Of a stretch of DNA of 64,000 nt, positions 12,100-23,949 are shown piece by piece (positions within the stretch are counted from its first letter, which is position 1; each line of letters starts with the position of its first letter). The DNA is from Toxonevra muliebris (taxonomy: Eukaryota; Arthropoda; Insecta; Diptera; Pallopteridae). Made by a program: the position numbers and the translations under genes. The notes under the pieces are model-generated. The model had not been told where the DNA came from and ran no database searches. It was given only the letters and a program-made list of their open reading frames with translations. The stretch covers positions 58,416,079 to 58,480,078 of the forward strand of contig OY829327.1 of NCBI GenBank assembly GCA_963691655.1. The letters run 5' to 3'.

Positions 12100-12660
12100 C
12101 AAAAATTTATATTTATTTATTTGTATTTATTTATACAAATTAGTTAACATGAAAAAACATTTTAAGGACTATACAAAACATACGTTTTATTCCTTCCCAC
12201 ATTTCTAGTCCATTTCGTTGAAGAGTAGTACGTAATAATGGTGAAGTTTTTTAAGAAACCAATACTGCCTCAGATACTACATATATTTTGTCCCTGCGAG
12301 TGAGTGGCTTGCAGTCCTGCTGGCTGTGCTCTGGTGTTTCATTTTCTTTTAGACAAAAGCGACAAGTACTGTCAAGCGCTATGCCAAAATTGTTTATGTG
12401 TTTCCCCTGTTAAAATTTTTAGCTAAGCTTAAGCCATAGAACTGCTTTTTAAAGTTGAAAGTCACCAATTCGTAATATTGCCCGCCTAAGCATAAGAACC
12501 TGAACCGAGTAGGATGAGGCACACCCCCTTTGTCCCTTCTTAACTACTCGGACTCCAAGTTGACTATGTGAGTTTATTGTAATATTTTCGAGGTTAAATG
12601 CATCAATTCGTCGTTCGTGTACCGAGCCTGAATCTGTATTATTTGTAATCAAAGATCTAA
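12100..12660 (-). pseudogene. non-LTR retrotransposon 3' end with (TAAA)-rich tail
   Basis: On the - strand the C-terminal zinc-knuckle region of ORF2 can be read as FGIALDSTCRFCLKENETPE followed by H, the CxxC...H pattern downstream of RNase H. Upstream of it, in another frame, VQVLMLRRAILRIGDFQ resembles the usual GHCxxGVHAxRLGIL segment. Past the stop lies a short 3' region ending in a tail made of TAAA/TAAATA repeats (about 12100-12140 on the + strand as TTTATTTA), as in I-type elements. It is 5' truncated and frameshifted. Confidence 0.7.
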
Positions 12661-12789
12661 AGAATGGACACGAAAAAAACTAGGCGTTTGTGATCGGTCA
12701 TTATTCGCGTAAGATTAACGGTAAATAAAAATATGTACACACACTTTTTAAGGCTTATTATTGTTATCAATTCTGCATATCTACTTTTT

Positions 12790-13694
12790 GTAAATTTTGA
12801 GCATTTTTAAAAAAGTGTTCGTGCTCACACGAGCCTGCGGAAAAAATTGTGCGCAGAATGCAGGAAAATATGCAATTGTCACACAATGACATAGCAAAAT
12901 CTTTAAATTGTCCAAAAAATACGATGGCATATGGTTTAAAAAAGTTTAATGAGACCTTGTGAGTGGAACGAAGACTTGAAAGTGGAAGAAAAAAAGGATT
13001 TGTATCACAGTCAAAGGCCAAGGAAATGGTGGACTTTCGGTACGAGATGGAGCAAAAAATGTTGATATGTTGAAAGCTTACGTTCGAAAAGTACGCCAAA
13101 GTGTTGGTTTACGATCGTGTAAAAAATCGAATCGAAACGACAAACAAAAAAAAAATGCTAAAACACGTGCGCGGAAATTATACATTGAAGACATCCATAA
13201 ATTTAATTGTCTGGTTATGGACGACGAGACCTATGTAAAAGCGAGCTTTAAACAACTTCACGGAGCTGAGCTTTATACTGCATCGAAGAAAGGAGGTGTT
13301 GCAGGTTCATTTAAGTTAAAAATGTTGAGCAAGTTTCCAAAAAAAATACTTGGAACAGCAAACCATCTGCTAGGGCGGTATGAAAAACAAAATATTTATT
13401 ACTACGGGCACTATAAACCAAAAAATTTATGTGAAGGAGTATTTGCAAAAGCGCTTATTGCCATCGGTAAAGCAACATAAAGGTCCAGTTCTGTTTTGGC
13501 TGGATTTGGCAAAATGTCATTACAGTCGTCTTGCCAAAAACTGGTATAAAAGTCAAGGGGTGCATTTTGTTCCGAAGGACCACAACCCGCCTAACTGTCT
13601 AGAATTGCGACCCATTGAAAAATACTTATTACACTGCACAACGGAATTTACCAAAAAAAAAAGCTCAAGAGTTTTGAAAGTTGATCTTATATAA
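12790..13694 (+). pseudogene. Tc1/mariner-superfamily transposase, DD37E-like, disrupted
   Basis: The N-terminus reads EKIVRRMQENMQLSHNDIAK, a helix-turn-helix start, up to a stop at about 12960, then continues VERRLESGRKKGFVSQSKA. After a frameshift it reads KTRARKLYIEDIHKF and LVMDDETYVKASFKQLHG (first catalytic Asp). After a second frameshift between about 13340 and 13390 it continues FITTGTINQKIYVKEYLQKR, LFWLDLAKCHYS (second Asp) and PPNCLELRPIEKY (Glu). I count 37 residues between the second Asp and the Glu of PIEK, which fits the DD37E group (ITmD37E in mosquitoes). Three lesions inactivate it. The terminal repeats were not resolved. Confidence 0.85.
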
Positions 13695-14430
13695 TTCGAG
13701 TACGCTGAACATGATGGCGTTTTTAGTTTTTCGATTTATTTACATACATTTACATTTATTACACATTTACGATTTATTACATATTAATTACGGAGCTTCA
13801 TCATGTCATAAAAGTGACAGCGCTGCTGAAGAGCTTGTTGTATTTTTGCATTTTTAATTCAGTCTTTTTGTGAGATTTTTAATATGGGCCTCTGCGAAAA
13901 TTCCATCATAAAAATGTATATTAAAATGAAACAAAAATAAAAAAATATAAAAGGAAAAGATCAAGTGGGGAATATCTGAGCTTTTTTTAAAGAAGCAAGT
14001 GCAAAGATGCTCCAGAACATAGAACAACTGAAGACCCCACATGTTTCGTTGAAAATTCGATGGCGTTATTGCATTTTCAAACTATATTATTCAATTTTAA
14101 AGAGAAGAAAAAGTGCGTTAATAATAATAATATTACTTAAACTCAAAACATCTATACTTTACCCCTTAACTGTAAATAAGTGAGGTTTGATGTGATTTCA
14201 TATTTTATGGATAGGGATTTGATGTCTTTTTATAATGGTGTATTTTAAATTGTATCATAAAAACTTTTAGACTACCCCTACTCCACCCCCCGCCTCCTCC
14301 CTTTAATATAAATACTGAATCCTCCTTTTTTGTGAATATTTATGGAGCTATGTACAGTGGCGGATAAAAGGGAAAGAGAGAAAAAATTTTTTCCAAATAT
14401 CCCACGTTTATGTCCATATTTTCATTAAAT
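13695..14430. other. AT-rich stretch, no gene seen
   Basis: The 3' flank of the DD37E-like relic, with TTTACATA-rich low-complexity sequence at 13735-13790. A hAT-like end motif, CAGTGGCGGATAAAAGG, begins at 14355, just after TATGTA. Confidence 0.45.
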
Positions 14431-14686
14431 GAGCCGTTGCGTGCAAAAGTGGTGTAAGTCAGTTTTTTTTCGTTATTTAGATTTTCACCTTCAGGCAATA
14501 ATATCGGCCTCATTTAGTTTCCTACAAAAAAGGTGTACATCTAGGTTGAATATGTGCACTATAAAGCTGTCTGTACATCGGGAAAATAAATTTTATAAGA
14601 GGCATATTTTGCACAACACTTCTACAAAACCAATGTATTTTCAAAAATCTGATTTTGACTTATACCACTTTTGCACACAACTGCTC
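14431..14686. mobile_element. 256-bp MITE-like element with inverted ends
   Basis: Its ends form inverted repeats of about 38 bp: GAGCCGTTGCGTGCAAAAGT on the left, and on the right the complement of GAGCAGTTGTGTGCAAAAGT. AAAT directly flanks each side (14427-14430 and 14687-14690), a possible 4-bp target duplication. The 87-codon + frame within it is not a recognisable protein. Confidence 0.65.
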
Positions 14687-16944
14687 AAATAATCCTATAG
14701 CATTAGGCAACATTGATTTTAGAACAAAAAAGTTCCAGTGTTATCTTTTCACTTCACATGTGTTAATGAAATTCACATACAGGCAAAAACGTAAAAATAA
14801 TTAATTAATGTTGATTTTCGTTATTGCAATTTACTTTCAATTATAAGAATAAAAAACAAACTTGCTGATTAAATCAAAATATTGGCAAAAAATATGTTTT
14901 TAGTATTTTTGACGGCAAATTCACACGTAACATTCCAGTCAGAAAATACAAAAAATTTTTTTATTCTATATTTATATGATTGCCAAATAGTTAATATATA
15001 TTTTTTCAGCTAATTTATGGAAAAATATAAAAATTTCAACTCGTATTGTTTGTAATTGTCATGCATAACGTTCCAATCTTTTTTCAGTAAAAAAAAATGT
15101 TTTTCTCTTATCGAAATCCGAAAAATAAAAGTTAACTAAGTACATTGATATTTGGAAGAAAATGACAAATAGGAAAATTACAAATGAAAAATTGCTGAGT
15201 TTTTCTTAATTTTAACCTAATTTAATCTTTGTATTATGATATTGATTGTATTTAATGTATTTTTGTTTTATATTTTATATTTAATGCCATCATAAATCAA
15301 TCAAAAGTCTATGTATATAGTGCTATTTTTAAGAGATATATATCTTGTAGCACTCTTTAATCAAATAAATCATATCAGTGTTTCAAGATTCAAGACAAAC
15401 AAGCAAAATTCCGATCTTTCGTGTTCACTGATTTTGTTCTTTTTTATCACATTTGATAGTAGGTAATTTGAAAGTAATGATTCCAAAAAATCAGTTACAA
15501 TTATTTATGAATGTCGCTTTAGGAGGATATAAAATCCATTTCCATTTTCCTTTATATATATATAAAAAAAAATATGTTTAAAATTTTCCCCCAGTTTTTA
15601 TTTATTTTATGAACCTATATATTAGCTACATATATTACATCAAATCATTACTCCACTGTTTCTGGTACCAATGTAATACCAGGTTTACGAAATGCCGTTT
15701 TTCACATAATTATCAATTTTGAAAGTGACAAACTTTTGTAGGGTAGCCTCGGTCAAGGATAAATTATTTTCAGGTCGTAGCTGATAAAAATTTTCTTCGT
15801 TGCTTTACCAAAGTTTTGATGCCGTTGTCGTCGTGGACTCAAAAACGTACCAAAAACGGATCCTAAACAAGATCAAACTTTTTACTTTGCTTACAATTTC
15901 CGTGTTATAATAATGACGATTTTTCGTGTGATAGAACTTAAATTGCATTTGTTTTTCATTATTAAGCACATTTTTCTCTGGCATGAAACGTGTAGGAGTT
16001 AAAATAATACAAATTTATATGGGTCCAGCATATAAAGGAAATCCCTGACGGGATAGAGAAAATCTGAATACAGGGCAGGAATCAGCAAGTTTGACGAATA
16101 AGACCCCAGAAACTAAAAAACAGATTTAAGAGGTTATATACGTTTTCATGAGTCAAAAAATGGAAAAAATGTTTATGACCTATTTCGAAGAAATATAATT
16201 TCAAAAGTTTATGCTCAAAATTTCAAGTCAATCCGATCAGTAAATCGTAAGTAGCAACTCTATTTGTAGCGCGCTACTGTTCATGACTAAAGTGCACTTA
16301 AAACTTTAATCGTGATTTTCTCCGAATGATGTTTTTTGAAAAATGCCTTTGCGGTGACCGCGATATCTCAAAAACTACTTGACCAATTCATCTAATTTTT
16401 TTTAAATTTTTTTCCTAGTTACAATACGGAGTACTTGAACGATCATTTCTTCATGTGCAGTATTTGTCTTAACTAATAATTTTTTAAATACATTTTTGAG
16501 ACTCAAAAAATCAACTTTTTTTTGTATCATGGTTTCCGTATGAGAAAAAGGTTTTTTTTCAAAATTTTTCGTTCAAGTATTCGGCGCTGTAGTATACAAC
16601 TGTAAATTTTTTTGGCTTTTTGATTACAGTTGAGTTGTTGGCATTCAATCGTGGTCACCACCAGACTCTGCAGAAAAAACGCGCATCAGGACAAGAGCTA
16701 CAACTTCTACAATTTTCAATATTTTTTCATATCCGACCACTCTTTTTTTCGTAAGAATATGTACTATGTATACCTGTTATGCTAGTTTCAAATAAATTAT
16801 TCCAAATAGTCCAAAAAAAATTAAATTTGAGAATTTTACCAAACGAATTTCGCAGTCTTTTCTACATATCGTTCCATTCCGAGCACAAAATCCATAAAGA
16901 TGTAAGATGTGAATTTTTAATATCTTTAATTTCACGTACTGCTT
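14687..16944. other. AT-rich stretch with repeat fragments, no gene seen
   Basis: It contains dispersed repeat copy 2 (16025-16088). From about 16120 to 16640 there is a segment with phrases such as CGATATCTCAAAAACTACTT, typical of non-coding arms of insect DNA transposons. A diverged inverted pair surrounds GAGTACTTGAACGATC (16430) and GTTCAAGTATTCGG (16569). Confidence 0.4.
16025..16088 (+). repeat. dispersed direct repeat, copy 2
   Basis: This is the second copy of the repeat at 5079-5142, differing at roughly one position in eight. It probably belongs to an unnamed transposon family with more copies elsewhere in the genome. Confidence 0.6.
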
Positions 16945-17131
16945 TTTCAAATCGAGTTATTAGTTTGTTATATATTTTTAATTAAGTGGGCACAATTTAT
17001 TTTTTTTTTTAAATTCACCTGAAATATCTCGAAAACCACACAATAGCAGCATTGAAAAATAGTGACAATTTTACAAACCCAGAAGCCGATTTTATATAAG
17101 AATTGGATAGTGGTGTTCATGGAGCAGAAAA
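16945..17131 (+). repeat. dispersed repeat, copy 1 (second copy at 53834)
   Basis: TTCAAATCGAGTTATTAGTT through ATCTCGAAAACCACAC to GGTGTTCATGGAGCAGAAA is shared with 53834-53960, which lacks about 55 bp of the middle. Both copies have the same orientation. Confidence 0.75.
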
Positions 17132-17191
17132 AAAATAAAATTTGTAAACTAGTGTTATCAGAGATCGAGATAAAGTTTATGTATAACATAT

Positions 17192-18057
17192 CTGGGTGTG
17201 ATTCTCGATGAAAAACTAACATGGAACTCACATCTAGATAGGGCCCTAGATAAAGCCAGGAAAGCCATTTGGACCAGCAAAAGTCAGACCAAAAAAATAT
17301 ATTTATGCTGGGCACAGGTAACTCAGTTTTCCAAGCCGAGGTGCATGCCATCGAGCTTTGCCTAAGGCAGTATGAAAATAGATCTGTGCACAGCAAGAAC
17401 ATTTACATACACTCTGACAGCAAAGCGGCTTTTCTTGCACTAACTGCATATAAAATTACCTCCAAACTAGTTTGGGACTGCCTACAGCTCCTAATCTGTC
17501 TAGCTTCTCATAACAGAGTACAACTCATTTGGGTGCCAGGGCACAGAGGACATGTAGGCAATGAAATGGCGGACGAACTTGCAAGGAAAGGATCATCCAG
17601 TGAATTCACTGGACCACGACCATTCTGCGGTCTACCATGGAGTTCCGTTAAAATCAGTTTAAAAAATTGGCTGGACAGTAACTCGCTACAATACTGGAGG
17701 GAAACCCCCGGTAACAGACAAGCTAAATCATTCATGCCAAAGATCTGTCAACGCAGAACTAAACAAATGCTTAATTTAGGCAGGAACCAAATCCGAATTG
17801 CCACAGGATTCTATACAGGGCACTGTAGGGTCAAAAAACACCTATCGAACTTGGGTCTAGCACAAGACGATACGTGCCGAATATGTAACGAGGAGGAAGA
17901 AACAGCAGAACATATTTTATGCCACTGTGAAGGTCTAATGAGGACCCGACTTCGTTACTTGGGAAACTCTATCCTACAACCGCAAGACATTGCGGATTGT
18001 TCTCCTAAAGAGATATTAAATTTCCTTAAAGGAAATAAACTCATAGGAGAACTATAA
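17192..18057 (+). pseudogene. non-LTR retrotransposon ORF2, C-terminal end with RNase H
   Basis: The copy begins LGVILDEKLTWNSHLDRALD, the end of the reverse transcriptase region, then jumps frame at about 17265, where roughly 100 codons appear to be deleted. From 17269 there is an open frame of 262 codons. It holds VFQAEVHAIELC (RNase H Glu), IHSDSKAAFLAL (Asp), VPGHRGHVGNEMADELARKG (His/Asp) and the C-terminal zinc motif CRICNEEEETAEHILCHC. The first catalytic Asp block (TDGS) is gone, so the RNase H cannot be functional. About 100 bp of 3' region follow, ending CTAATCTAATTTAATG. RNase H places it in an I/R1/LOA-like clade rather than Jockey. Confidence 0.88.
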
Positions 18058-18155
18058 ACACAGCAATCTTTGAGGTATATCACAATAGGCCCTAGATGGC
18101 CACAGTGATCTGGGAAATTATTGCCCACCTCCGTACTAATCTAATTTAATGTATA

Positions 18156-19369
18156 ACAAATGTAGGGCCTGTGGTTTATTTTCTTAAGCATTTAAATATT
18201 CTAGATTTCATGAGTTATAAGAGAGATATGAGGAAAAATGAGTAAAAAAAATCCTGCCTAACGTTCCAGTCCGTGCTTTGGCAATATGGAGAATTTTTAT
18301 TATTTATCACTCCCCTCCCCCCAAAACGTTTCTTGAATCCGCCGCTGTATGTATGCATGTATGCCTCCCAAGGCTATGCCTCCAGCTAGCCGCATACAAT
18401 CTCGTATCACTTACATTGGCCTTTCAATTTTCATGCTCATTTGTTTTTGCTCAGCTTCATTGTTGTTATTGTTGTTTTTTGTTATTGAAGACGCTTTTTC
18501 GTTAGTTTTTGTTTTATGTTGTAATGAATTAACAAAGTTTTTGTTTTCTTTTCTGAAGGAGTTTGTGATGGAAATTAAATAAAAATTCCTTTTTGGAGGA
18601 AAATTAATTGTTGAATTCCCTTTCTTTGCTTTTGAAGTTAATTTTGTGAAAGTGATATGGCTTTTGTTGTTCTTTGTTGTTAAATGTTTCTATTCAGACG
18701 GCTATGGAGCAAATTCTTAAATGCTTTCCTTGTCAAAATCCATTTATTATCTTTATTCTTCAGCATTAGTATATTTTTTCTGGACTAGTTCTCTTCCAAC
18801 ATTTGCCTCTGTGAACCTTCACCACTACTTCTATTTTAAGTTAATAGCCTTTTGTAATGCAGCAACAACAGGAATGTCTGGTAAAATACTAGAGTTTACA
18901 GATAACCGATCAATTGTCTGTTCAAATAAAGAAGGGTCAATCATTGTGTTTAGGCAATTTAACTTTCAATCCTGTGGTCAAATTAAAACGCATTCCCAAG
19001 CAATTATTGTGGAATCATTCATTTATTTTTTTGCTTATATGTTCCTAGGTATCCATTGGCAGGTGGAAAGAATGCATACACATGAGTGTATATGTTTAGC
19101 TATGAATAAATCGCATAAGGGAGGAGTGGAACATATTTCCTGAAGAAGAATAAGAAAGAAAAATTACCAAATATTATAGAACTAAAATAAATTACATAAA
19201 TTAAGTTGAGAAGTAATTTATTGCTTTTCTCTGGTTTTGTGAATGTGTGAGCCACTTAAATAATTTAGTGTTTTAAGGGGCTGGAGTTGGTCTACTTTTT
19301 AAAAATTAAAGATAAACTTTTTAACTTTATATTGTAGAATTTAGACGAAAATGCATTATGCTTGAAACC
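18156..19369. other. AT-rich stretch, no recognised gene
   Basis: A hAT-like end, GAATCCGCCGCTG, ends at 18347 and is followed by TATGTA. A 140-codon + frame at 18721-19143 is rich in Tyr, Phe and Ser, has no recognisable domain, and is probably chance. Confidence 0.4.
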
Positions 19370-19373
19370 TTAA

Positions 19374-19707
19374 CCCTTTCGGTACTATGGTGACACCGGT
19401 GTCCCAAGATTAATTTTTGCGTTTTTTTTTAACTATCCAATAAATTTTTATACATTTGGAGTTTTTGGAAAGAAAATTGATGGTTCTTTAATTTCAATTA
19501 AAAAAATTTACAAATAGTTTTTGATAACTGTACGGATCAAAGTAAAAAAATTGTGCTTTTTTTTTGTAATTATCAGTCGCTTACAATCCTTATAAAATTT
19601 GTCCAAAGACACCTCAGATATGATTTCCCATATTTTAAATTTTTTTCGGAAATACAAGCTTTGCTACGGATCACCGGTGACCCTAAGATCTTTAGGTCCC
19701 GAAAGGG
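19374..19707. mobile_element. TTAA-flanked MITE, piggyBac type
   Basis: A 334-bp element with ends CCCTTTCGGTAC and GTCCCGAAAGGG, immediately flanked by TTAA (19370-19373 and 19708-19711), the piggyBac target. Subterminal CACCGGTG motifs also occur in inverted positions near each end. It has no coding capacity and must have been mobilised in trans. Confidence 0.85.
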
Positions 19708-19711
19708 TTAA

Positions 19712-20994
19712 ACGTATTTATCTCAGTGGTTTAGATAAAAATGTATATTTTTGGGCTAGCGGAACTACATAGAAACATTTTTAATAACTTTATTTCTTCC
19801 CCGAAACCGTCTAAAAATATATTTAAGTTACACACATACATATGAACAACTAATCATTTACGGTATACCAAAACGAAAAAATCAATAAAAAAGAAACGGA
19901 AAAAAATCCAAAAGTAAATAAAATATAAACTACGAGTAAAAGTGAAAACGCTAAAAAGCACACAAAAGTCAACAAGCGAATCCTTTCCATATTGTATTAG
20001 TCTCTCTTTATTTTCTTTGAGCGTGCTATATATATATTCGAAGTTTAAATGAAAGCAGAGAATAAATACAATTTAAGGTTAATACAATACGGAAGTGAGG
20101 TGATAAATGCCATAGATATATCCACCCCACCCCCTCATAATCAATGCCTTCCTTCTATGGCTAGCTGCTGGTGGTGTTGCTGAAAAGCAAAAATTTAATC
20201 CCATTTCAAAATTAGAAACAGCAGCACTTGAGCTCAGTTGTGGCACAGTGGCGAGGATGGAATGGCTGTTGAAATGGTAATAATGAAAAATAGAAATTTC
20301 ACTCAACTTTAATTTTGGTTTAACGTTTCTTCTTTAAGTTCAATTTTCTCCTTTCAACGCCACACACCCCACAACTCTCAGAGTTGATTTTTTTTTTATT
20401 TTGTGATTGTTTGTGGGTGTGTGAGTGTTTATTCCATTTTGCACCTCATCGGGAAAACATTGCACATCGTTTACACAAAAGCTAATTATGGTTAGAATTG
20501 TGAGATTGTGTGGTATGTATGTATGTATGTATGTGCAGCTGAAGCAATTGAGTTGAGGTTGGAGGAGGGGAGATGCTTTCGATTTGATATTCGATTTTCG
20601 ATGATATTGTGCTTAATTTTAGCTCTAAGTACTTAGAAATTGAATGTTTGTGTGTGTGTTTGCGTAAGTTATAGTAACTTGCTTTGCTAGACTATAATTA
20701 TATAATCAATATTGAGAATTTTAAGAAAATCATAATCAAGAAATTGAAAACTTTTACAGCGCAATATATGGAAATCAAAGGAGGCTAAGAGTTTTGATGA
20801 GCTCATGTATGTTTGTTTAAACTTGATAAGTTTTTTTTTATCTCCTACAAGCGGGTAATTCCTGCAATTCATGCAAAGCTCTATATTCGTAAACCATTAG
20901 GGAAATATATAGTGCGAAGGGAAAACAATTGAGAAATGTCGATTAAATTTTAAAATATTGTAGGAATCGCTGCATACTTTATATTGGTCTGGAA
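19712..20994. other. AT-rich stretch, no gene seen
   Basis: Simple sequence includes a (GTAT)n run at 20513-20535. Nothing coding is recognised on either strand. Confidence 0.5.
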
Positions 20995-21230
20995 TTGCGA
21001 TGTTTAATGTTTATGAGCAACAAATGGTGTGGAGGTGGGATTGAACCCCTACAAATTTCAGGATTGATGGAGAGCTCATCAAGCACAGTCCCATCATACT
21101 TAACTCGAATAGAACGGTCGCTGAGAATGCTTGTTTATCATATAAGAAAATTAATACCTATACCACATACGGACAATTTAGCGATTATGGCCTTGTACCA
21201 GACTCTTTCGAATGCTTTCAAAATATCCAA
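20995..21230 (-). pseudogene. non-LTR reverse transcriptase fragment
   Basis: On the - strand DILKAFERVWYKAIIAKLSV matches RT motif A (DxxKAFDRVWHxxLLxKL), with the catalytic Asp retained. It is followed, after two stops, by SILSDRSIRVKYDGTVLDEL and a damaged motif-B region (INPEICRGSIPPP, in place of INAGVPQGSVLSPT). About 75 codons remain. Confidence 0.8.
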
Positions 21231-22430
21231 AAGACCAACTTATCTGACAAAATATCATAAATTCACCAGTTATAGCGGTTACGGTTTACTGAATAAGGTG
21301 CCGCCTTAAAGATGCTTTACAAGGTCGTCATTTACATATCAAACATTTTATAACTTTGAGATTGCAGAACCAATGGCATCGGTAAAGTAAAGTCTTCTGA
21401 CGATAGAAATACTTAACAGACCAGTATCAATTGTTTTAAATATATCAGGCTGCGGAAAATTTCGACTCACAAACCGAAACATACATATATACGTTCCTTA
21501 AGCCTGTTATACATTACCCAAAATAAAGTTCTTCAGTTGAATTACTCGCAACTCGAACTCATAAGCGAACGAAAACGGGTTTGTACGAGCATATGTTCTA
21601 AAAATAAATCTATTTCCTTCATATGGGGTATCAATTGTCACTGATTCGAACATGACAATCTCAAAAATGGCATAGATTTTGCAATATCTTTGCTTAGTTA
21701 TAATAAAAAAACAAAACTGTAAAATGCTCCTCTATATATTCGTAATATGCTTGCTAGAAACACCCTAATATACATACAGACACATATATATACTGGTTGT
21801 ATGCGTCAGCTATAAAAGTATGTCATTATGATCTGCCTACTATGTGTGTTTCTTCGGTGGTAAAAGACAAACATTTTAGTTAATAAGAAATTTTTTTAAT
21901 ATTTCATTTAGATATTTTCTTCTATATAAATTTTAAGGATTTCTTGAACTTCTGTAGCCAATCCTTTATAAGTTTTTTATCACGTTTGATACGCATTTGG
22001 CTAGCAAGAGGATCTGAGGAAATAAGTAGGTGATGGTGATTGTTTAGCCGTGAATTTTTAAATATTTTATTCGTCTCGTTTTTCTTCTTGTCGAATTTTC
22101 AACGCGGTGTTTGTAATAAAGACAATAAATAATTTATTTTTGATAAATTTAAATAAAAAGTTAATGCAACAAATAATTATTAGCGATGATAAAATTGAAT
22201 AGTCTTTTCGTTCCTTTCATTTTATATTTATATAAATCCGTCAGTGATTTAAAACAAGAAACAAATTTTGAGTTGACCTTTCGGTTTGCGAACTATTCAG
22301 TTTGGATTAAATTGGAAACGAGTAATATTGTTAGATCTTCGAATTTTCAATTCGTTTCGCAAATCAAAAAATGTTATTCAAAGTTCAAATTGTTAACAAA
22401 TTAAATATTAAATTTGTGTGCTGATTAATC
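21231..22430. other. AT-rich stretch, no gene seen
   Basis: No domain or repeat structure is recognised. A 72-codon + frame at 22186-22404 is low in information and probably chance. Confidence 0.45.
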
Positions 22431-22592
22431 ATGACACCAAATTTCATACATCCATATATGTTTGCTTGTCCTTTATGAGAGGTTAAAAAACATAGCTATT
22501 AAACACTAGATATCCCTTTTTGTCTAATTCTCTTATTCTCTTATCTTTTATAAACATATTTCATACAAAAATTTCGGCTTAGTAATATTTTG
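22431..22592 (+). repeat. dispersed repeat, copy 1 (second copy at 38423)
   Basis: GACACCAAATTTCATACATC through AACATAGCTAT to ATAAACATATTTCATA and TTAGTAATAT parallels 38423-38600 in the same orientation, with many substitutions and small indels. It is an unnamed family. Confidence 0.55.
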
Positions 22593-22699
22593 TAGCACTA
22601 CTTAGATTCAAAGTTTCCCTGAAAAAAAAACACTCAAACAACAGTCATGGTATCAAAAAGCTTAACAGGAAAAAACTACTCCGTATATTTTAAAGAAGG

Positions 22700-22943
22700 T
22701 GAATACCATGATGGTGAGGCCCATTCTAACCAACTTATTCTACAACAAGAAAGTAGCTTCATTCAAGGCGCATACAATAAAATGGTACACGGATGGTTCG
22801 AGAACAGGAATGAAACGGATGTAGATACTCTGAGCCTTTGGAGGGAAGTCCAAGCATCTTTCAAGCAGAAGTTTTCTCCATTAGGTTATGTACTCAGTTC
22901 AACCTTGAACGCAAGTACAGAAGACAAGACATAGCACTCTCTC
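22700..22943 (+). pseudogene. RNase H relic of a non-LTR element
   Basis: One frame reads KWYTDGSRTGMKRM, carrying the first RNase H catalytic Asp (TDGS). A second frame reads PSIFQAEVFSIRLCTQFNLE, carrying the catalytic Glu, then RKYRRQDIALS. Together they give the first half of a retroelement RNase H domain, frame-broken between the two. The 95-codon frame starting at 22647 is a third, non-native frame of the same DNA. Confidence 0.8.
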
Positions 22944-23949
22944 ACTCTATGTTTCGAGGTTCCGAAGTAGGTTTCAAGGAGCTCGGATGGTAGTGACAAA
23001 TTTAATTGAATTAATTCATACTGGTATGTTAAGATTTGTTGCTTTTGTTTTGCACAGTACTGTATATTACTTCACCCATCCACGAGTTGCGTTACTCAAG
23101 ACATTGCAGGCTGTTGGGTTACCTATCAAATCGGGTGCGAAAGAGTTAATCGAATCGAATAGTTCAGTGGAAATGAAAGCGGCGAAAGTCTTCAATTCAT
23201 ATAGGAAACATATTTACTGAAGCAGTTATAATACATATTATCTAATAACATTGTATAATTTAAATTATTTGCCATTTACTTATTTCATTAAAAAAAAAAG
23301 ACTTTGAAAGACCAGTAATATCTAACAAAATAATATTATTAAATAACGTTTAAAAACCATACCTATAAAAATATCTTCACTGCTTTCGCTCTTTACCATT
23401 AAAATCATTCAGCAATTATTTGCTATGTAAAGAAAATGTATACTCTGCTCTATGTACAACAACAACAACAGGCGCAACATAATTTATCAGCGATATCGAC
23501 AGCTGCTAATGATGGTGTAATTTTCTGCGAACTTCCATCCCACACAACGCCAAGAGATAAAGCCACGAAAACAGATGCAATAAAAATAGGCTCTGTCCCT
23601 CAGTCATACTTCTATAGAAGCGCAAAGGAGCAAGGATGAAAATTAATGTTATCAAGAAAAGAAAAAAAGGAAACAAAATAAACTTCATCAATTACTCTGC
23701 TCTTTTTTCTATTTTTCTACTAATATTTCGAAGAAACATAAGCTCACCAACAAAAGAAGAAATTGAAGTAAATTGCATAAGGAAAGAGAACGAAACTTCT
23801 GCCAAGTCTGAATGCTGTAAATTCCTGATCGTAGGGTCACTCTGACCTCCTCCAAAGAAATTGTATATGCTACCACTATATATTTACTGCTATTACAAAC
23901 AATATATGTAATACAGCACACACACACACACAGAAATATGTACGGAGGG
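22944..23949. other. stretch with one unrecognised ORF
   Basis: It holds the 77-codon + ORF 22987-23220 (listed separately), a short CAA run near 23457 and a CA run at about 23916-23932. Otherwise it is AT-rich and unrecognised. Confidence 0.4.
22987..23220 (+). CDS. unrecognised 77-codon ORF
   Basis: The ORF starts MVVTNLIELIHTGMLRFVAF, has a hydrophobic first half (possible membrane segment, about residues 10-30), then PRVALLKTLQAVGLPIKSG and SSVEMKAAKVFNSYRKHIY before a TGA. Its composition is more protein-like than that of neighbouring frames, with a mixed charged C-terminal half. I do not recognise a family. It lies 45 bp after an RNase H relic and could be part of a transposon, a conserved fragment or chance. 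Confidence 0.25.
   Translation: MVVTNLIELIHTGMLRFVAFVLHSTVYYFTHPRVALLKTLQAVGLPIKSGAKELIESNSSVEMKAAKVFNSYRKHIY

Noticed and set aside
16968..17402. A 144-codon - strand frame rich in Cys, Phe and Ser
   Set aside because: It overlaps the + strand non-LTR copy and a dispersed repeat, with no domain of its own.
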